DNA of 64,000 nt, from NCBI RefSeq assembly GCF_023856365.1, contig NC_064544.1, positions 22,916,399 to 22,980,398 of the forward strand. Direction: 5' to 3'. The DNA is from Brienomyrus brachyistius (Eukaryota > Chordata > Actinopteri > Osteoglossiformes > Mormyridae). Made by a program: the position numbers and the translations under genes. Of the stretch, positions 26,101 through 56,392 are shown piece after piece. The number at the start of each line of letters is the position of its first letter. Position 1 is the stretch's first letter. The notes beneath the pieces were generated by a model that saw only the letters and a program-made list of their open reading frames with translations, was not told the DNA's origin and did no database searches.

Positions 26101-26679
26101 GTTTGTTCGTTCTCCCCGTGTCACCCTGATCTCCCCCAGTAGTCCAGGGTTTGCGTGTTCTCCCCGTGTCACCTGGTTTTCCCCCCAGTAGTCCAGGGTT
26201 TGCACGTTTTCCCCGTGTCACTGAGGTCTCACCTAGTAGTCCAGGGTTTGCGCGTTCTCCCCGTGTCACCCGGGTGTCCACCAGTAGCCCAGCCTTTGCG
26301 CGTTCTCCCTGTGTCACCCGGGTGTCCTCTAGTAGTCCAGGGTTTGTGTGTTCTCCCCGTGTCACCCGGCTCTCTCCCTGTAGTACAGGGTTTGCGCGTT
26401 CTCCCCGTGTCACCCGGGTCTCCCCCAGTAGTCCAGGGTTTGCGCGTTCTCCCCATGTCACTCGGGTCTCCCCCAGTAGTCCAGGGTTTGCGTGTTCTCC
26501 CAATGTCACCTGGCTCTGCCCCAGTAGTCCAGGGTTTGCGTGTTCTCCCCGTGTCACCCGGGTCTCGCCCAGTAGTCCAGGGTTTGCGCATTCTCCCAAT
26601 GTCACCTGGCTCTGCCCCTGTAGTCCAGGGTTTGCGCGTTCTCCCCGTGTCACCCGGCTCTCCCCCAGTAGTCCAGGGT

Positions 26680-27530
26680 TTGCGTGTTCTCCCCTTGTCA
26701 CCTGGGTGTCCTCTAGTAGTCCAGGGTTTGTGTGTTCTTCCCGTGTCACTCGGGTCTCCCCCTGTAGTCCAGGGTTTGCGTGTTCTCCCAATGTCACCTG
26801 GCTCTGCCCCAGTAGTCCAGGGTTTGCGCGTTCTCCCAATGTCACCTGGCTCTCCCACAGTAGTCCAGGGTTTGCGTGTTCTCCCCTTGTCACCTGGGTG
26901 TCCTCTAGTAGTCCAGGGTTTGCGTGTTCTCCCCGTGTCACCCGGCTCTCCCCCAGTAGTCCAGGGTTTGCGTGTTCTCCCCTTGTCACCTGGGTGTCCT
27001 CTAGTAGTCCAGGGTTTGTGTGTTCTTCCCGTGTCACTCGGGTCTCCCCCAGTAGTCCAGGGTTTGCGCGTTCTCCCCGTGTCACCCGGCTCTCCCCCAG
27101 TAGTCCAGGGTTTGCGTGTTCTCCCCTTGTCACCTGGGTGTCCTCTAGTAGTCCAGGGTTTGTGTGTTCTTCCCGTGTCACTCGGGTCTCCCCCTGTAGT
27201 CCAGGGTTTGCGTGTTCTCCCAATGTCACCTGGCTCTGCCCCAGTAGTCCAGGGTTTGCGCGTTCTCCCAATGTCACCTGGCTCTCCCACAGTAGTCCAG
27301 GGTTTGCGTGTTCTCCCCTTGTCACCTGGGTGTCCTCTAGTAGTCCAGGGTTTGCGTGTTCTCCCCGTGTCACCCGGCTCTCCCCCAGTAGTCCAGGGTT
27401 TGCGTGTTCTCCCCTTGTCACCTGGGTGTCCTCTAGTAGTCCAGGGTTTGTGTGTTCTTCCCGTGTCACTCGGGTCTCCCCCAGTAGTCCAGGGTTTGCG
27501 TGTTCTCCCCGTTTCACCCGGCTCTCCCCC
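26680..27530. repeat. Higher-order 432-bp (9-unit) repeats within the 48-bp array
   Basis: A rare variant 'cctgtagtccagggtttg' at 26761 recurs at 27193, exactly 432 bp later, with the same order of neighbouring variants ('ccttgtcacctgggtgtcc', 'gttcttcccgtgtcactc', 'cacagtagtcc'). This shows block duplication of nine units. A separate 384-bp (8-unit) block pair is marked by 'cagtactccagg' at 24583 and 24967. Confidence 0.8.
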
Positions 27531-28738
27531 AGTAATCCAGGGTTTGTGCGTTCTCCCCGTGTCACCAGGGTCTCCCCCAGTAGTCCAGGGTTTGCGCGTT
27601 CTCGCCATGTCATCTGGGTCTCCCCCAGTAGTCCAGGGTTTGCGCGTTCTCCCCGTGTCACCTGGGTCTCCCCTAGTAGTCCAGGGTTTGCGCGTTCCCC
27701 CAATGTCACCAGGGTCTCCCCCAGTAGTCCAGGGTTTGCGCGTTCTCCCCGTGTCACCCGGGTCTCCCCCAGTAGTCCAGGGTTTGCGCGTTCTCCCCGT
27801 GTTACCCGGGTCTCCCCCAGTAGTCCAGGGTTTGCGCGTTCTCCCCATGTCACTCTGGTCTCCCCCAGTAGTCCAGGGTTTGCGCGTTCTCCCAATGTCA
27901 CCTGGCTCTGTCCCAGTAGTCCAGGGTTTGTGCATTCTCCCCGTGTCCCCAGGGTCTCCCCCTGTAGTCCAGGGTTTGCGTTTTCTCCCCGTGTCACCCG
28001 GGTCTCCCCCAGTAGTCCAGAGTTTGCGCGTTCTCCCCATGTCACTCGGGTCTCCCCCAGTAGTCCAGGGTTTGTGCGTTCTCCCAATGTCACCTGGCTC
28101 TCCCCCAGCAGTACAGGGTTTGCGCATTTTCCCCGTGTCACCCGGGTCTCCCCCAGTAGCCCAGCGTTTGCGCGTTCTCGCAATGTCACTCGGGTCTCCC
28201 CCAGTAGTCCAGGGTTTCCACATTCTCCCCGTGTCACCCGGGTCTCCCCCAGTAGTCGAGGGTTTGCGCGTTCTCCCCGTGTTACCCGGGTCTCCCTCAG
28301 TAGTCCAGGGTTTGCGCGTTTTCCCCGTGTCACCCAGGTCTCCCCCAGTAGTCCAGGGTTTGCGCGTTTTCCCCGTGTCACCCAGGTCTCCCACAGTAGT
28401 CCAGGGTTTGCGCGTTCTCCCCATGTCACCCGGCTCTCCCCCGCAGTAGTCCAGGGTTGGCGCGTTCTCCCCGTGTCACCCGGGTCTCCCTCAGTAGTCC
28501 AGGGTTTGCGCGTTCTCCCCGTGTCACCAGGGTCTCCCCCAGTAGTTCAGGGTTTGCGCGTTCTCCCCATGTCACCCGGGTTTCCTCCAGTAGTCCAGGG
28601 TTTGCGCGTTCTCTCCGTGTCACCCGGGTCTCCCCCAGTAGTCCAGGGTTTGCGTGTTCTCCCTGTTTCACCCAGGTGTCCCCTAGTAGTCCAGGGTTTG
28701 CGTGTTCTCCCTGTGTCACCCGGCTGTCCCCCAATAGT

Positions 28739-28990
28739 TCAAAGGCATGCGGTTAGTCTAACTGATGTCTTTAATTTGGACACAGAGTATTATCAATCAG
28801 TCCATCCCTCCATCCATCCATTTTCTAGCTGCTAATCCCAGTCAGCATCACAGGGGGGCCTGGAGCCTACCTATCACAAGCAGTACAGGGCACAAGGCTG
28901 GGGTACAGCCTGGAAGTGATGCCAATCCATCAGAAGACATATACATGCACACAAACACAGACACAATCACAGCAGAGAAATCACAGCATG
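28739..28990. mobile_element. SINE remnants at the right edge of the array
   Basis: Right after the last 48-bp unit, 'gttcaaaggcatgcggtta' and 'ctgatgtctttaatttgg' (28737-28785) continue as the SINE sequence downstream of the satellite-like segment would, in plus orientation. From about 28797 a second, minus-oriented SINE 3' section follows ('ccatccatccattttcta', 'cctggagcctacctatc', 'acagcctggaagtgatgcc'). Confidence 0.65.
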
Positions 28991-29071
28991 TACTCTGCAC
29001 TGCATTCAATAGTCAGGACACTAATAAAAGAAAGTCATACTTCAGGTCCCTATTCATGGTGGCACCTGTGT

Positions 29072-29092
29072 CCCCCCCCCCCCCCCCCCCCC
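29072..29092. repeat. C homopolymer, 21 bases
   Basis: Uninterrupted run of C on the plus strand. Confidence 0.95.
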
Positions 29093-32000
29093 AGTCGATA
29101 TTGGCAGATCGGCATGGATTCTGTCCCAGGGACTCTGACAACTGCACATAACCCTTACAAAGTGATATCTGATTATGAAAGTTCATATGAAAATCTTACC
29201 ACCCCCCAGTCTGTCATATGAAGTGCTCTGGACTGAAGCCCAATTGAGTTAATGACAGGAGAAGGGAGACTCTACAGAGTGAAATAGCCTGGAGAACAAT
29301 AGATTAGATCCAGAGATAACAACCCCCCCCACCCCAAGTGATAGATGAAACCCCATCAGATAGAAGAGTCTAGACAGACAGCCCCCTGCTTGTGGAGAAG
29401 TGACATAGAGGAGGGAAAGTGGAGATTAAGAGACTTCAGAAGCAACAAGGCGCGTTGACTAACCTGTCACTGATTGTATCAAACACACTCACAGGAGTAA
29501 CATAAACATCTTGCTGTGACCTGCTATAGCTTAAAAAGTATTTAATAATAGGTTGTAAAGCTACTGTGTACTGTCAGCTTTCTACACTTTAGGTGCCGAT
29601 AAGATTTGTTATAGAAATGGGAGATCTGCTGCGCAACACAACATTACCAGTGGATTTCATTCAACTGCAAACTCCAAATGTTGATCTTGGACGATATCAC
29701 GAAGGGGGGCAGGGGATGTGGAGACTGTCCCAAGAAGCATGGAGCAACACGAGTCTGGGGACACCCTGGATGGGATGTCAGTCCAATGCAAGGCACACAC
29801 ACACAGACAGACACACACAGACAGACAGGCACACACACACTAGGTACTTCATTTCATACAAAAACATCTTAATGATGCAATAAACATCATCAGTAAGGAA
29901 TAGGGGATCACCTGGTTTCACACCCATGATATTCAGGAAAAAAGTCAAAATCTCCAGAGACACTTGAAATGCAGAGAAAATGAGAGTCTTACAGAGTTTA
30001 CAAAATGCTTTTACACAGCAGAAAAACCCAGTAAGAAAAACCTAAAGCAGGATGCCTCACTTGATGTGTCTTTATCTGTGAGATACAGAGGAAAAACCCC
30101 ACAGGTCCGTGGGTCTCTCTGCCTGCCACCCCACCCCCCCCCAAACTTTATCTGCCCAAAGCGTATTAGACATGAAGCTCTAGCAGGTCAGCCCCCATGA
30201 CTTCTTCCAAACTATCAGCCCCCAGACATCAGACGGTGTCCTCAGTTCAGGCCATGAAATGGCCCATTCTCACAACGCAGGCGGAAGAAAGGGCTGAGGT
30301 GGCAGGAGGCGGCGGCAGTAGCGTTGCAGAGGAACCGAGGCTGACGCAGAGCTAATAACGGAAATGAGAAAACCACAGGGTGAACGGAGAGGCTGCGCTT
30401 CACAGCGGGCCTCGCGCTCGGAGAGGCCTGCCAGCCTAAGGACGCCGCGAGAAATATTATGTACAAATTACTACATACGTCTAGACAGGACATTATTTAG
30501 TTCTGCTGGCAGCTCCAAGGTGCAGTTTTTTATGAAATGTTGTGGTTATTTCAAATAAACATATAATGTTTCTTTAAAAGTCCAAACTAAATACTCTTAA
30601 GGAGATCATACCCAAAGAAAAGGGATCTTCACAGACTAACTCGGATATATTCATTAAAAAGCAGGAGAGGACCAGCCGTATCTCCGACGCTAACTACATT
30701 TGCATTAAAGGAGATGGCTTATCGTCAGGAAATGTTTCTTTTTGTTGATGTCTGCTTTTCATTTCACTTCAGCATGTTTTAAACTGGCATGCAGGTTTCC
30801 TGACAGACGCCTGTTTTCCTGTGTCTGATAAACCCGTGGGGTCAGAGGTTACGGCTGATTCCCAACGTCAAGATCGGTTACATGGCCCACAGGGGCCGTA
30901 ACACGCACGGGCGAGCTGGGTCCTTCTGGAGCCCGCGGTGCGGCCTCTTTGTATTTGGAAGGAGGTGATCATCAGCAAGGGGCAGCAATACTAGCCCCAA
31001 CCCTCCCCCTCTGGAGCCAGATCAGGGCTGGGGCCTGCAATGGGCAAAACATGGCCCAGAGCACCCAGGCAACAGACATACAGGTCTTCATGGGGGTCGC
31101 CATGGTGATTACTGTCATGGATTATTACTCAGTGTTTCAGTCTTCGGTCAAGGGAAACCATGTCAAACATGGGGAGATTAATTATTCAGTGGTCAAATAT
31201 AATTACCTGTATAAGTTACCCTCTTACACATTTTCAATTAAATATAATTTAGTAAGACTGTTTGGCTCTGTCAAATTTTTCAGGATGCCCCAGGAAACAT
31301 ACTTAACACTGACTGTTATGGCCTGTATTACAGACACAACTTAATGGCAGAATATTTCAAGGGTTTTTATCACAGGAGGGACTTTCTGTTTTTACCTGCA
31401 TTTTATTGCCATTGATCAATGTTCTAACCAATAAACATTGAATAACAAACCACAATTTATAACCAAATTGATCATTTGGACTGTATCATCCAGAGAGTTT
31501 GCAGCTATGGTTTTAAGAAGAAAACAACTAAATGTTGTTTTTTTCCAAAATGAGAGCTTTACTTGTCTGACAGTTGAGGTAAAGGGGTAAACAGCTCTAT
31601 TGTAAGTTTTTTTGGTCTGGGGAAGGATTGTCCGTGGAGAAAAAGCAGAAAGGTTGGCAGACCCAGAGGGCTGTTTACCTTTGTGACCGAAGAAAAGAAG
31701 AATTTGGAGTGTTGCCTCAAAAGCTTTTGTGATTCATGCCCTAAGCCCATTTTTATGTCATTTTTTAATTGATGGACATAAACGTACATTCAAACTTCGT
31801 GATGGTATTTTCCTGCATAAACCCTGCTATTAAGGAAGGCAAACTAGCCATTTTTCGGAGTTATTTACGACGCTCAGACCGCTGACATTGTAAATTAGGG
31901 GATAACAGAGTCATTCTTTGAGTGCGCCCAATGATAAATCCCCCAATAAAACTTTCCAGAAGCTTAGTAATAATGTCGATAGCTGCACCAGCCTTCCCCT

Positions 32001-32665
32001 TGGTCTCGGCTGACTAACAGATGTTGTGAGAGCCGCCCGGGATCCGCACGAGAGTGGTACAGTATGTTACACGCAAACCATCATTTTATTTCAGTCTAGC
32101 GTGGCAACAACAAGACTGATTAAACTCCAACCATCCCGTTGATGTTTTAATGGGATGTAATGATTACCATTAAATCACCATTCCCTTGGAAACCGCATTG
32201 TTCATTAGAGAAACGCAAAACCCGAAGTGTAAGTTATGTGTCGTAAATATTCAGCCTCAAAATTTACGTTACTGGGCTTTATTTATTTTTACAGACAGAT
32301 GAAGAGCCCCCAGACTGTGGCCTGGCCACGCTGTTGCTGCGAAATGATCAGAGGGTGCAGAGCAGATAACATATCGCAGTGGGATTTTCCAACCAGCCAT
32401 GCGGCCTGTAGCTTATAACATGCACATGGCTCCTGGGTATGTTTCGGATACTGTTACCTGAGAAAAACAGTCCCACATCTTTCCTCCTACCATTCAATGA
32501 GTTTATTGTATGCTTTCTGAAATTAACTGATTGCAGGCTTTGTTGTACTTCTTATTCTTTTGTGTGTTTTCCATGAGTAGTTATCCAGTGAAGCCTGGGA
32601 ACCATCCAAGGAAGTACAGGGTACGATGCAGGGCACATGGGAAGCCACTCCAGTGCTGTGTAAAC
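29093..32665. other. Non-coding stretch upstream of STX18
   Basis: No gene was recognised. A SINE scrap lies at about 29750-29800 ('caccctggatgggatg', 'agtccaatgcaaggcac') with a CA/CAGA run to 29841. Segments 30250-30560 and 31860-32230 are non-repetitive and moderately GC-rich. The second has several ATTA/TAAT cores ('gggatgtaatgattacc') and might be conserved regulatory DNA, but this is inference only. Confidence 0.4.
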
Positions 32666-32669
32666 ACAC

Positions 32670-32962
32670 ACACACACAGACACACACATACTGCAGGTTT
32701 GTAAGTACATCTTTGTGGGGACTCTCCATTCATTTCTAAGAGGAAACTCTAATCCCAACATGACAACATTAACCTCTACCCAGCCCTAACCTTATCCATA
32801 AGTAATCAAATCTAGTACAAGACTTTTGGCATTTTTAGGTTTTTGGCAGTAGTCACAGATTGTTCAAAAAAATTGAGCTTCCCCTTGTGGGGACCGAAAA
32901 AGAAGGATCCACACAACATCAAAATAACAGACATTTGGTCCCCACAATGTATTTTACATATA
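32670..32962 (-). mobile_element. GTGGGGAC-family short repeat, copy C (reverse)
   Basis: The reverse complement of copies A, B and D: 'ttgtggggactctccattc' at the left, 'gaaactctaatcccaac', 'cctaaccttatcc', and 'ttggtccccacaatg' at the right. It is next to a CA run at about 32664-32690. Confidence 0.65.
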
Positions 32963-33638
32963 CCCCCTATTTGATCTTCTACACAATGCAATATATACAG
33001 ATTTCAAGTATCATTCAATTTGGCCTCAGGCTTCAGTAAACTGGACATTATTTCGCACTATTGGGGATCTAATGATTTGTGCTGATGATCGCCCCCTTTT
33101 AGTACAACTGATAAGGTAATAAAAACTAATGTAGGAATATAAAAACAGACACAAACCTGCTAATAATAACAAGTATGCATTTTAAAGGATTACAAAAATA
33201 CATGAAAAGTGATGCATGCTGGGAGCTGCCTTGGTTTGTTTTGAAATGGCAACAGTGTGTAAAATTAGGCGTTTCCTTTGCCTCAACAGAGCTGCCAATC
33301 ATGCGTCAGCATAACCAGTGACCTCAGAAAATGGAAATCTTCAGGCTGCACCTTTTACAGTCTTCTGTTATAGTTTCCCACCTAGTTAAAATTCCAAGAA
33401 ACATGCCATTGAACTTGATTTTGATACAGTTTATTTCCTTCCTGACTAACATTACATCACTTTATCAAAATACACTTCAGCAATTTAACGTCAATGACTG
33501 AGTGAGCACTGAGCAGTCTCTAAAAATCAAGGGATTCATATTTTTAATTGGCCATTTAACACAGTTTGTATTATTTATATATGAGTGGCATCTATATTTT
33601 TAACAAAATATTAACCACTTTTACTACACAATATACTG

Positions 33639-33758
33639 CGATGGGCTGGCCCCCCATCCTGGGTTGTTCCCTGCCTCGTGGCCATTGCTTCCGGGATAGG
33701 CTCCGGACCCCCCACAACCCAGTAGGATAAGCGGTTTGGAAAATGGATGGATGGATGG
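33639..33758 (+). mobile_element. 5'-truncated SINE with TGGA tail
   Basis: This is the 3' part only of the SINE family: 'gcgatgggctggcccccc', 'gttgttccctgcctcgtgg', 'aggctccggacccccc', 'aggataagcggtttgg', ending 'atggatggatggatgga'. It is well preserved against the copy at 6491-6855. Confidence 0.85.
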
Positions 33759-34089
33759 AGTATATCAGTTATTCTCAATATATCCATATGAATATATCAG
33801 TTATTTTCAATGACAATAAAGATATTCTATTGTATTCAATATATGCTCTCATATAACATCGATTTATGTATGATATTCTGTTTATAACATCATGAGGTCA
33901 CATGCTTAGGGGGCATAATAGCTTTATATGCATATGTCATTTTTAATTCTATGAAAATTGGACAAGACGAATATTTCAAAAACAAGCCTGGTGGCTCATG
34001 ACCCACAGTAGTCTGTATGCTACACAGTTGGACTGACATCTTCCGCTGAAATAGTTGAAGTTTGTAATAGGTTCGTATTTTGAATGTCA

Positions 34090-35045
34090 AATGTTGAATA
34101 TTAAACTAACTTTCCCTTAGTAAAAAGTAGTTTATTCAAGTGTATGAGTATACTTATTTTATACTAAAACTCAGGCAGTATCCTTGAAGTTTACTTTTTA
34201 TATACTATATTTTATATACTTAAGAACAGTATAGTGAAGTACAGTATAAGACTAAGACGAAGTGCATTAATACTTACACTTATACTTTAATAATAAAGCT
34301 TATACTTTGGTGTACTTTACTTCTCAACATTCTGTCTGGTGATTTTGTAAATAGATTGCAGTCTAGCGTACATACAGTATGAGTTAAATTTAAGAATGCT
34401 TTAAGAAGTATATTTCAAGTATATACATAGTATGCTACAAGTAATGTGCTAAGCAAACTTACAAGGAGTGGGATGGTGGTGCAGGAGGTAGTGCTATTAT
34501 TTGGCAACCAGAGGGTTGCAGGTTTAAGCCTTGGTTCCTTTTGACCCCATCAAAGTGTCCTTGAGCAAGACACTGAACCCCAAATTGCTTCCAGTGTGCA
34601 GACAGCCTCCTCCACCGGTGTGTGGATAGGTGAATATGAGGCATGTATTGTAAAATGCTTTGAGTACTTGTAGGAGTAGAAATGCACTATCAAATGCAGT
34701 CCATTTACAAGTATATTTAAAGTATAACAACAACTGAACTAGTAAAATAGCAAAAATATATTTTTTTTTTAGTTTTAGTAATTCTAAGTTCATAAAAGTA
34801 TACTTCGACTGTACTTCAATTAACTAAAATGTGGACTAGAAGTATATAGCTAGTACACTAGTAGTATATAGATGAGTGTACTTGTATACTTAAAGTATAC
34901 TTTTATAAACTTAAAAATGTTCGAATTTAGTCCAAAGTATTAAATTGGTATACTTTCTAGTACAAGTACATGGTCCGTAGTATACTTACTATACTTATAC
35001 TCAAGCATACTTAATAACATGAACTTCAAATATACTAATTTCTGC
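34090..35045. repeat. AT-rich element dense in AGTATACTT-like motifs
   Basis: The segment is packed with variants of 'agtatactt', 'gtatacttaa' and 'agtgtacttt' in both orientations, giving many small palindromes. It is interrupted at 34464-34715 by an unrelated SINE-like repeat and then resumes. It has no coding content. It may be one fast-evolving non-autonomous transposon or a degenerate palindromic satellite. Confidence 0.6.
34464..34715 (+). mobile_element. SINE/MITE-like repeat nested in the AT-rich element
   Basis: It carries the common fish-repeat phrases 'gatggtggtgcaggagg', 'agggttgcaggtttaagcc' (B-box-like), 'tgtccttgagcaagacact', 'gaaccccaaattgcttcc' and 'aatgcactatcaaatgcag'. These are different from the GGAT-tailed SINE family. 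Confidence 0.65.
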
Positions 35046-35519
35046 TATGGGTTACCTTGGTAGCACTTAAAGCAAAACCCCCAATTGTGGAGGACTGAAA
35101 TAACGTGGGTTAGGTACTGCTCATCGGGCATGGAACCAGCTGTGAGAGGAGAATTATTCGAGTGCCAAACTAACAAAATGATTTTATGCCTGTTTATTCC
35201 TCTAGGGTCACCATATGTCCTCTTTTCCCTGGACTTGTCCTCTTTTTTGGGACCGATGTCGCTTTGTTTCATGTTGACATTTGCTTTCTACAATCAGAAT
35301 ATTTTCTTAATGCATATTTACATTGCTTTAACGCCTTTTTTGCGCCCTGCCTCCGCTACCCTCCTTTTTCCTTTGACTTTTTAGGCCTGTATCGATCGTG
35401 AAGATAGTAGAGTACAGAAATTCTGCCCAGTGGTTTGTGGAGAAGGAAAAGGAAATACCACCTTGATTAAATTACGAACACGGGAACACAGTCCTTTATA
35501 TTCACCAACAGCACATACT
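35046..35519. other. Non-coding stretch before the STX18 promoter
   Basis: A repeat-like phrase 'accatatgtcctcttttcc' with 'ttgtcctcttttttggg' at about 35211-35262 resembles the end of a common hAT-like interspersed repeat. The family is uncertain. No exon was recognised. Confidence 0.35.
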
Positions 35520-35717
35520 CAATAGAAAGACAAAGTCAATAGAAAGACAAAGTATAAAACACTGCCTTGAGACGTGAAAAGAAAATTGTGCAGTACCAAG
35601 CCATTCCACGTGGCGAACCAAAACACGTCGCGTAAAGATGACGAGACACAGATGACGTGTCGATGTCGACAGTAAACCGTGGCTAGAGCATCAAAGGGAA
35701 GTGTCCCCCTGTCAGAA
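35520..35717 (+). promoter_or_regulatory. STX18: Putative STX18 promoter and 5' UTR
   Basis: Directly upstream of the STX18 start codon. A 17-bp sequence 'caatagaaagacaaagt' is duplicated in tandem (35520-35536, 35537-35553). The second copy runs into a TATAAAA box (35553-35559), about 160 bp before the ATG. Downstream lie CCACGTGG (35606-35613), 'acacgtcgcg' (35622-35631) and TGACGTG (35653-35659). The last fits the core bound by XBP1/ATF6 in unfolded-protein-response promoters. The transcription start is not determined. An in-frame GTG at 35679 precedes the ATG but is unlikely to be used. Confidence 0.5.
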
Positions 35718-55287
<19,570 letters not shown>

Positions 55288-55712
55288 CCTATCATGAGCA
55301 GCACCACAGCACATGGATGCCCTGGCAGTCTGGTGCCACGACAGTAGGCCATTGGTTGAAGCTCCACTCTGTTTACCATACCCACCCATAAAGGAAGTCT
55401 AGTCCTTGACATCTTGGCTTTTCCTGTCCTGGCCTCTCCTTGTCCTCCTCCTCTTCATTACAGGAAAAGCATAACCTATCAGGGAGTCTGTATTATGTTA
55501 TTTCGTCTCTGATTCCATGCTCTGCTTCACACTAAGATGAGATTGTCGGTCCGTGGGGATGACTGACTCTACATAAAGGGTGCCTTGATGGTGTCATGTT
55601 AACTGTAACGTCCTTTTTACCTGAGCTGCATGGGGAGCCTCTCAATAATGTTCAGCCAGGCTGGCATAGCGCTTCACACTTTGGGAATAAATGTGTCTGA
55701 TTTATTCAGTGA
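55288..55712 (+). terminator. STX18: STX18 3' UTR and candidate polyadenylation signal
   Basis: AATAAA at 55686-55691 lies 400 bp after the stop codon. It is followed by a GATT-repeat, T/G-rich stretch ('gattgattgattggtctttt') suitable as a downstream element. The cleavage site is inferred at about 55705-55715. Confidence 0.6.
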
Positions 55713-56392
55713 TTGATTGATTGGTCTTTTAACACTTCGAAGACTCCGAGATTTAGGTTGTCCACTGACACTCGGGAGACAGGAAGACGTGCCCCTGTTA
55801 GTATTTGGGAGGTTGTCTTTATCATCATCTTCGTCATCATCTTGAGAAGACGCTGGGATTTGACTGTGGGTGGGGTCAGCATGATGTAACCGAGCCTGAA
55901 AATCAGGGGGCCCTAGACTGATATCAACCTGGACACTCATGTGTCGCCAATTCATTTATCTGTTTCATTTTTCATCTCAGTGATTGTCGGGGTCCTGGAC
56001 TATAGCCTAGAATGGCCTATGCAATAACCTGCCCTTGGTGAAGATAATTAAAGCATGACTCATGAAGTCCAAGCGACTGCTAGTGAGATTGCAATGAGTA
56101 GGAGTCACACATGGCTGCTACTTTGATATCGAGGAGAATATTGTGTGATTCATTCTGTCACTTAAAAAAGGAAAGCTGTGAATTTGTGAGGAAAGATATT
56201 AAAACATCTGTTTGAACAGCAGGAAACAGAAAATTGCCATAGTGTGCAGCTGGTTGGTGTGTTTGTGGTGAGTTGCATCCTTGTGAGAAGGGATGTTTGC
56301 ACCCATATACATACAGTCAGTCCAGAACCAGACTAAGCTTCATGTTGAGAAAAATGGCTTCTTTCCGTGTACTCATGACACACTAGAGTATA
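55713..56392. other. Intergenic stretch between STX18 and NSG1
   Basis: No gene was recognised. A small TCATCATCT run lies at about 55821-55842. Confidence 0.5.

Larger units (their letters stand above)
18879..28738. repeat. Giant minisatellite, 48-bp unit, about 205 copies
   Basis: Tandem units of 48 bp, each holding 'cagggtttgcgcg', 'ttctccccgtgtcaccc' and 'gggtctcccccagtagtc'. GC content is about 67% with about four CpG per typical unit, and many differences between units are CpG-to-TpG/CpA changes. Unit length is a multiple of three and four of six frames lack stops. Long open frames therefore appear on both strands, reading in plus as repeats of SPSSPGFARSPRVTRV or VSPGSPPVVQGLRVLP, and in minus as GLLGETRVTRGERANP or KPWTTGGDPGDTGRTR. 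Rare 47-bp or odd units (for example near 19891-19905 and 21714-21728) shift the frames. No splice sites, signal peptide or non-repeat coding ends are seen. I read it as non-coding satellite DNA. Confidence 0.95.

Noticed and set aside
21767..26191. 1,474-codon open frame on the plus strand (and similar long frames on both strands of the array)
   Set aside because: It consists only of the 48-bp satellite read in one of four open frames. Equivalent frames overlap on the other strand, frames shift at 47-bp units, and there is no non-repeat coding end or splice site.
18879..28738. Possible CRISPR-like repeat array
   Set aside because: Units are contiguous with no unique spacers, the host is a vertebrate, and no cas genes exist. 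It is a tandem satellite.
1..35500. Search for an additional protein-coding gene such as msx1 upstream of STX18
   Set aside because: No homeodomain or other known exon was recognised in either strand. Only transposon-derived coding fragments were found.
35679..35717. In-frame upstream GTG extending STX18 by 13 codons
   Set aside because: The family protein starts at MA-DITLLF, and the ATG at 35718 has a good context. GTG starts are rare in vertebrates.
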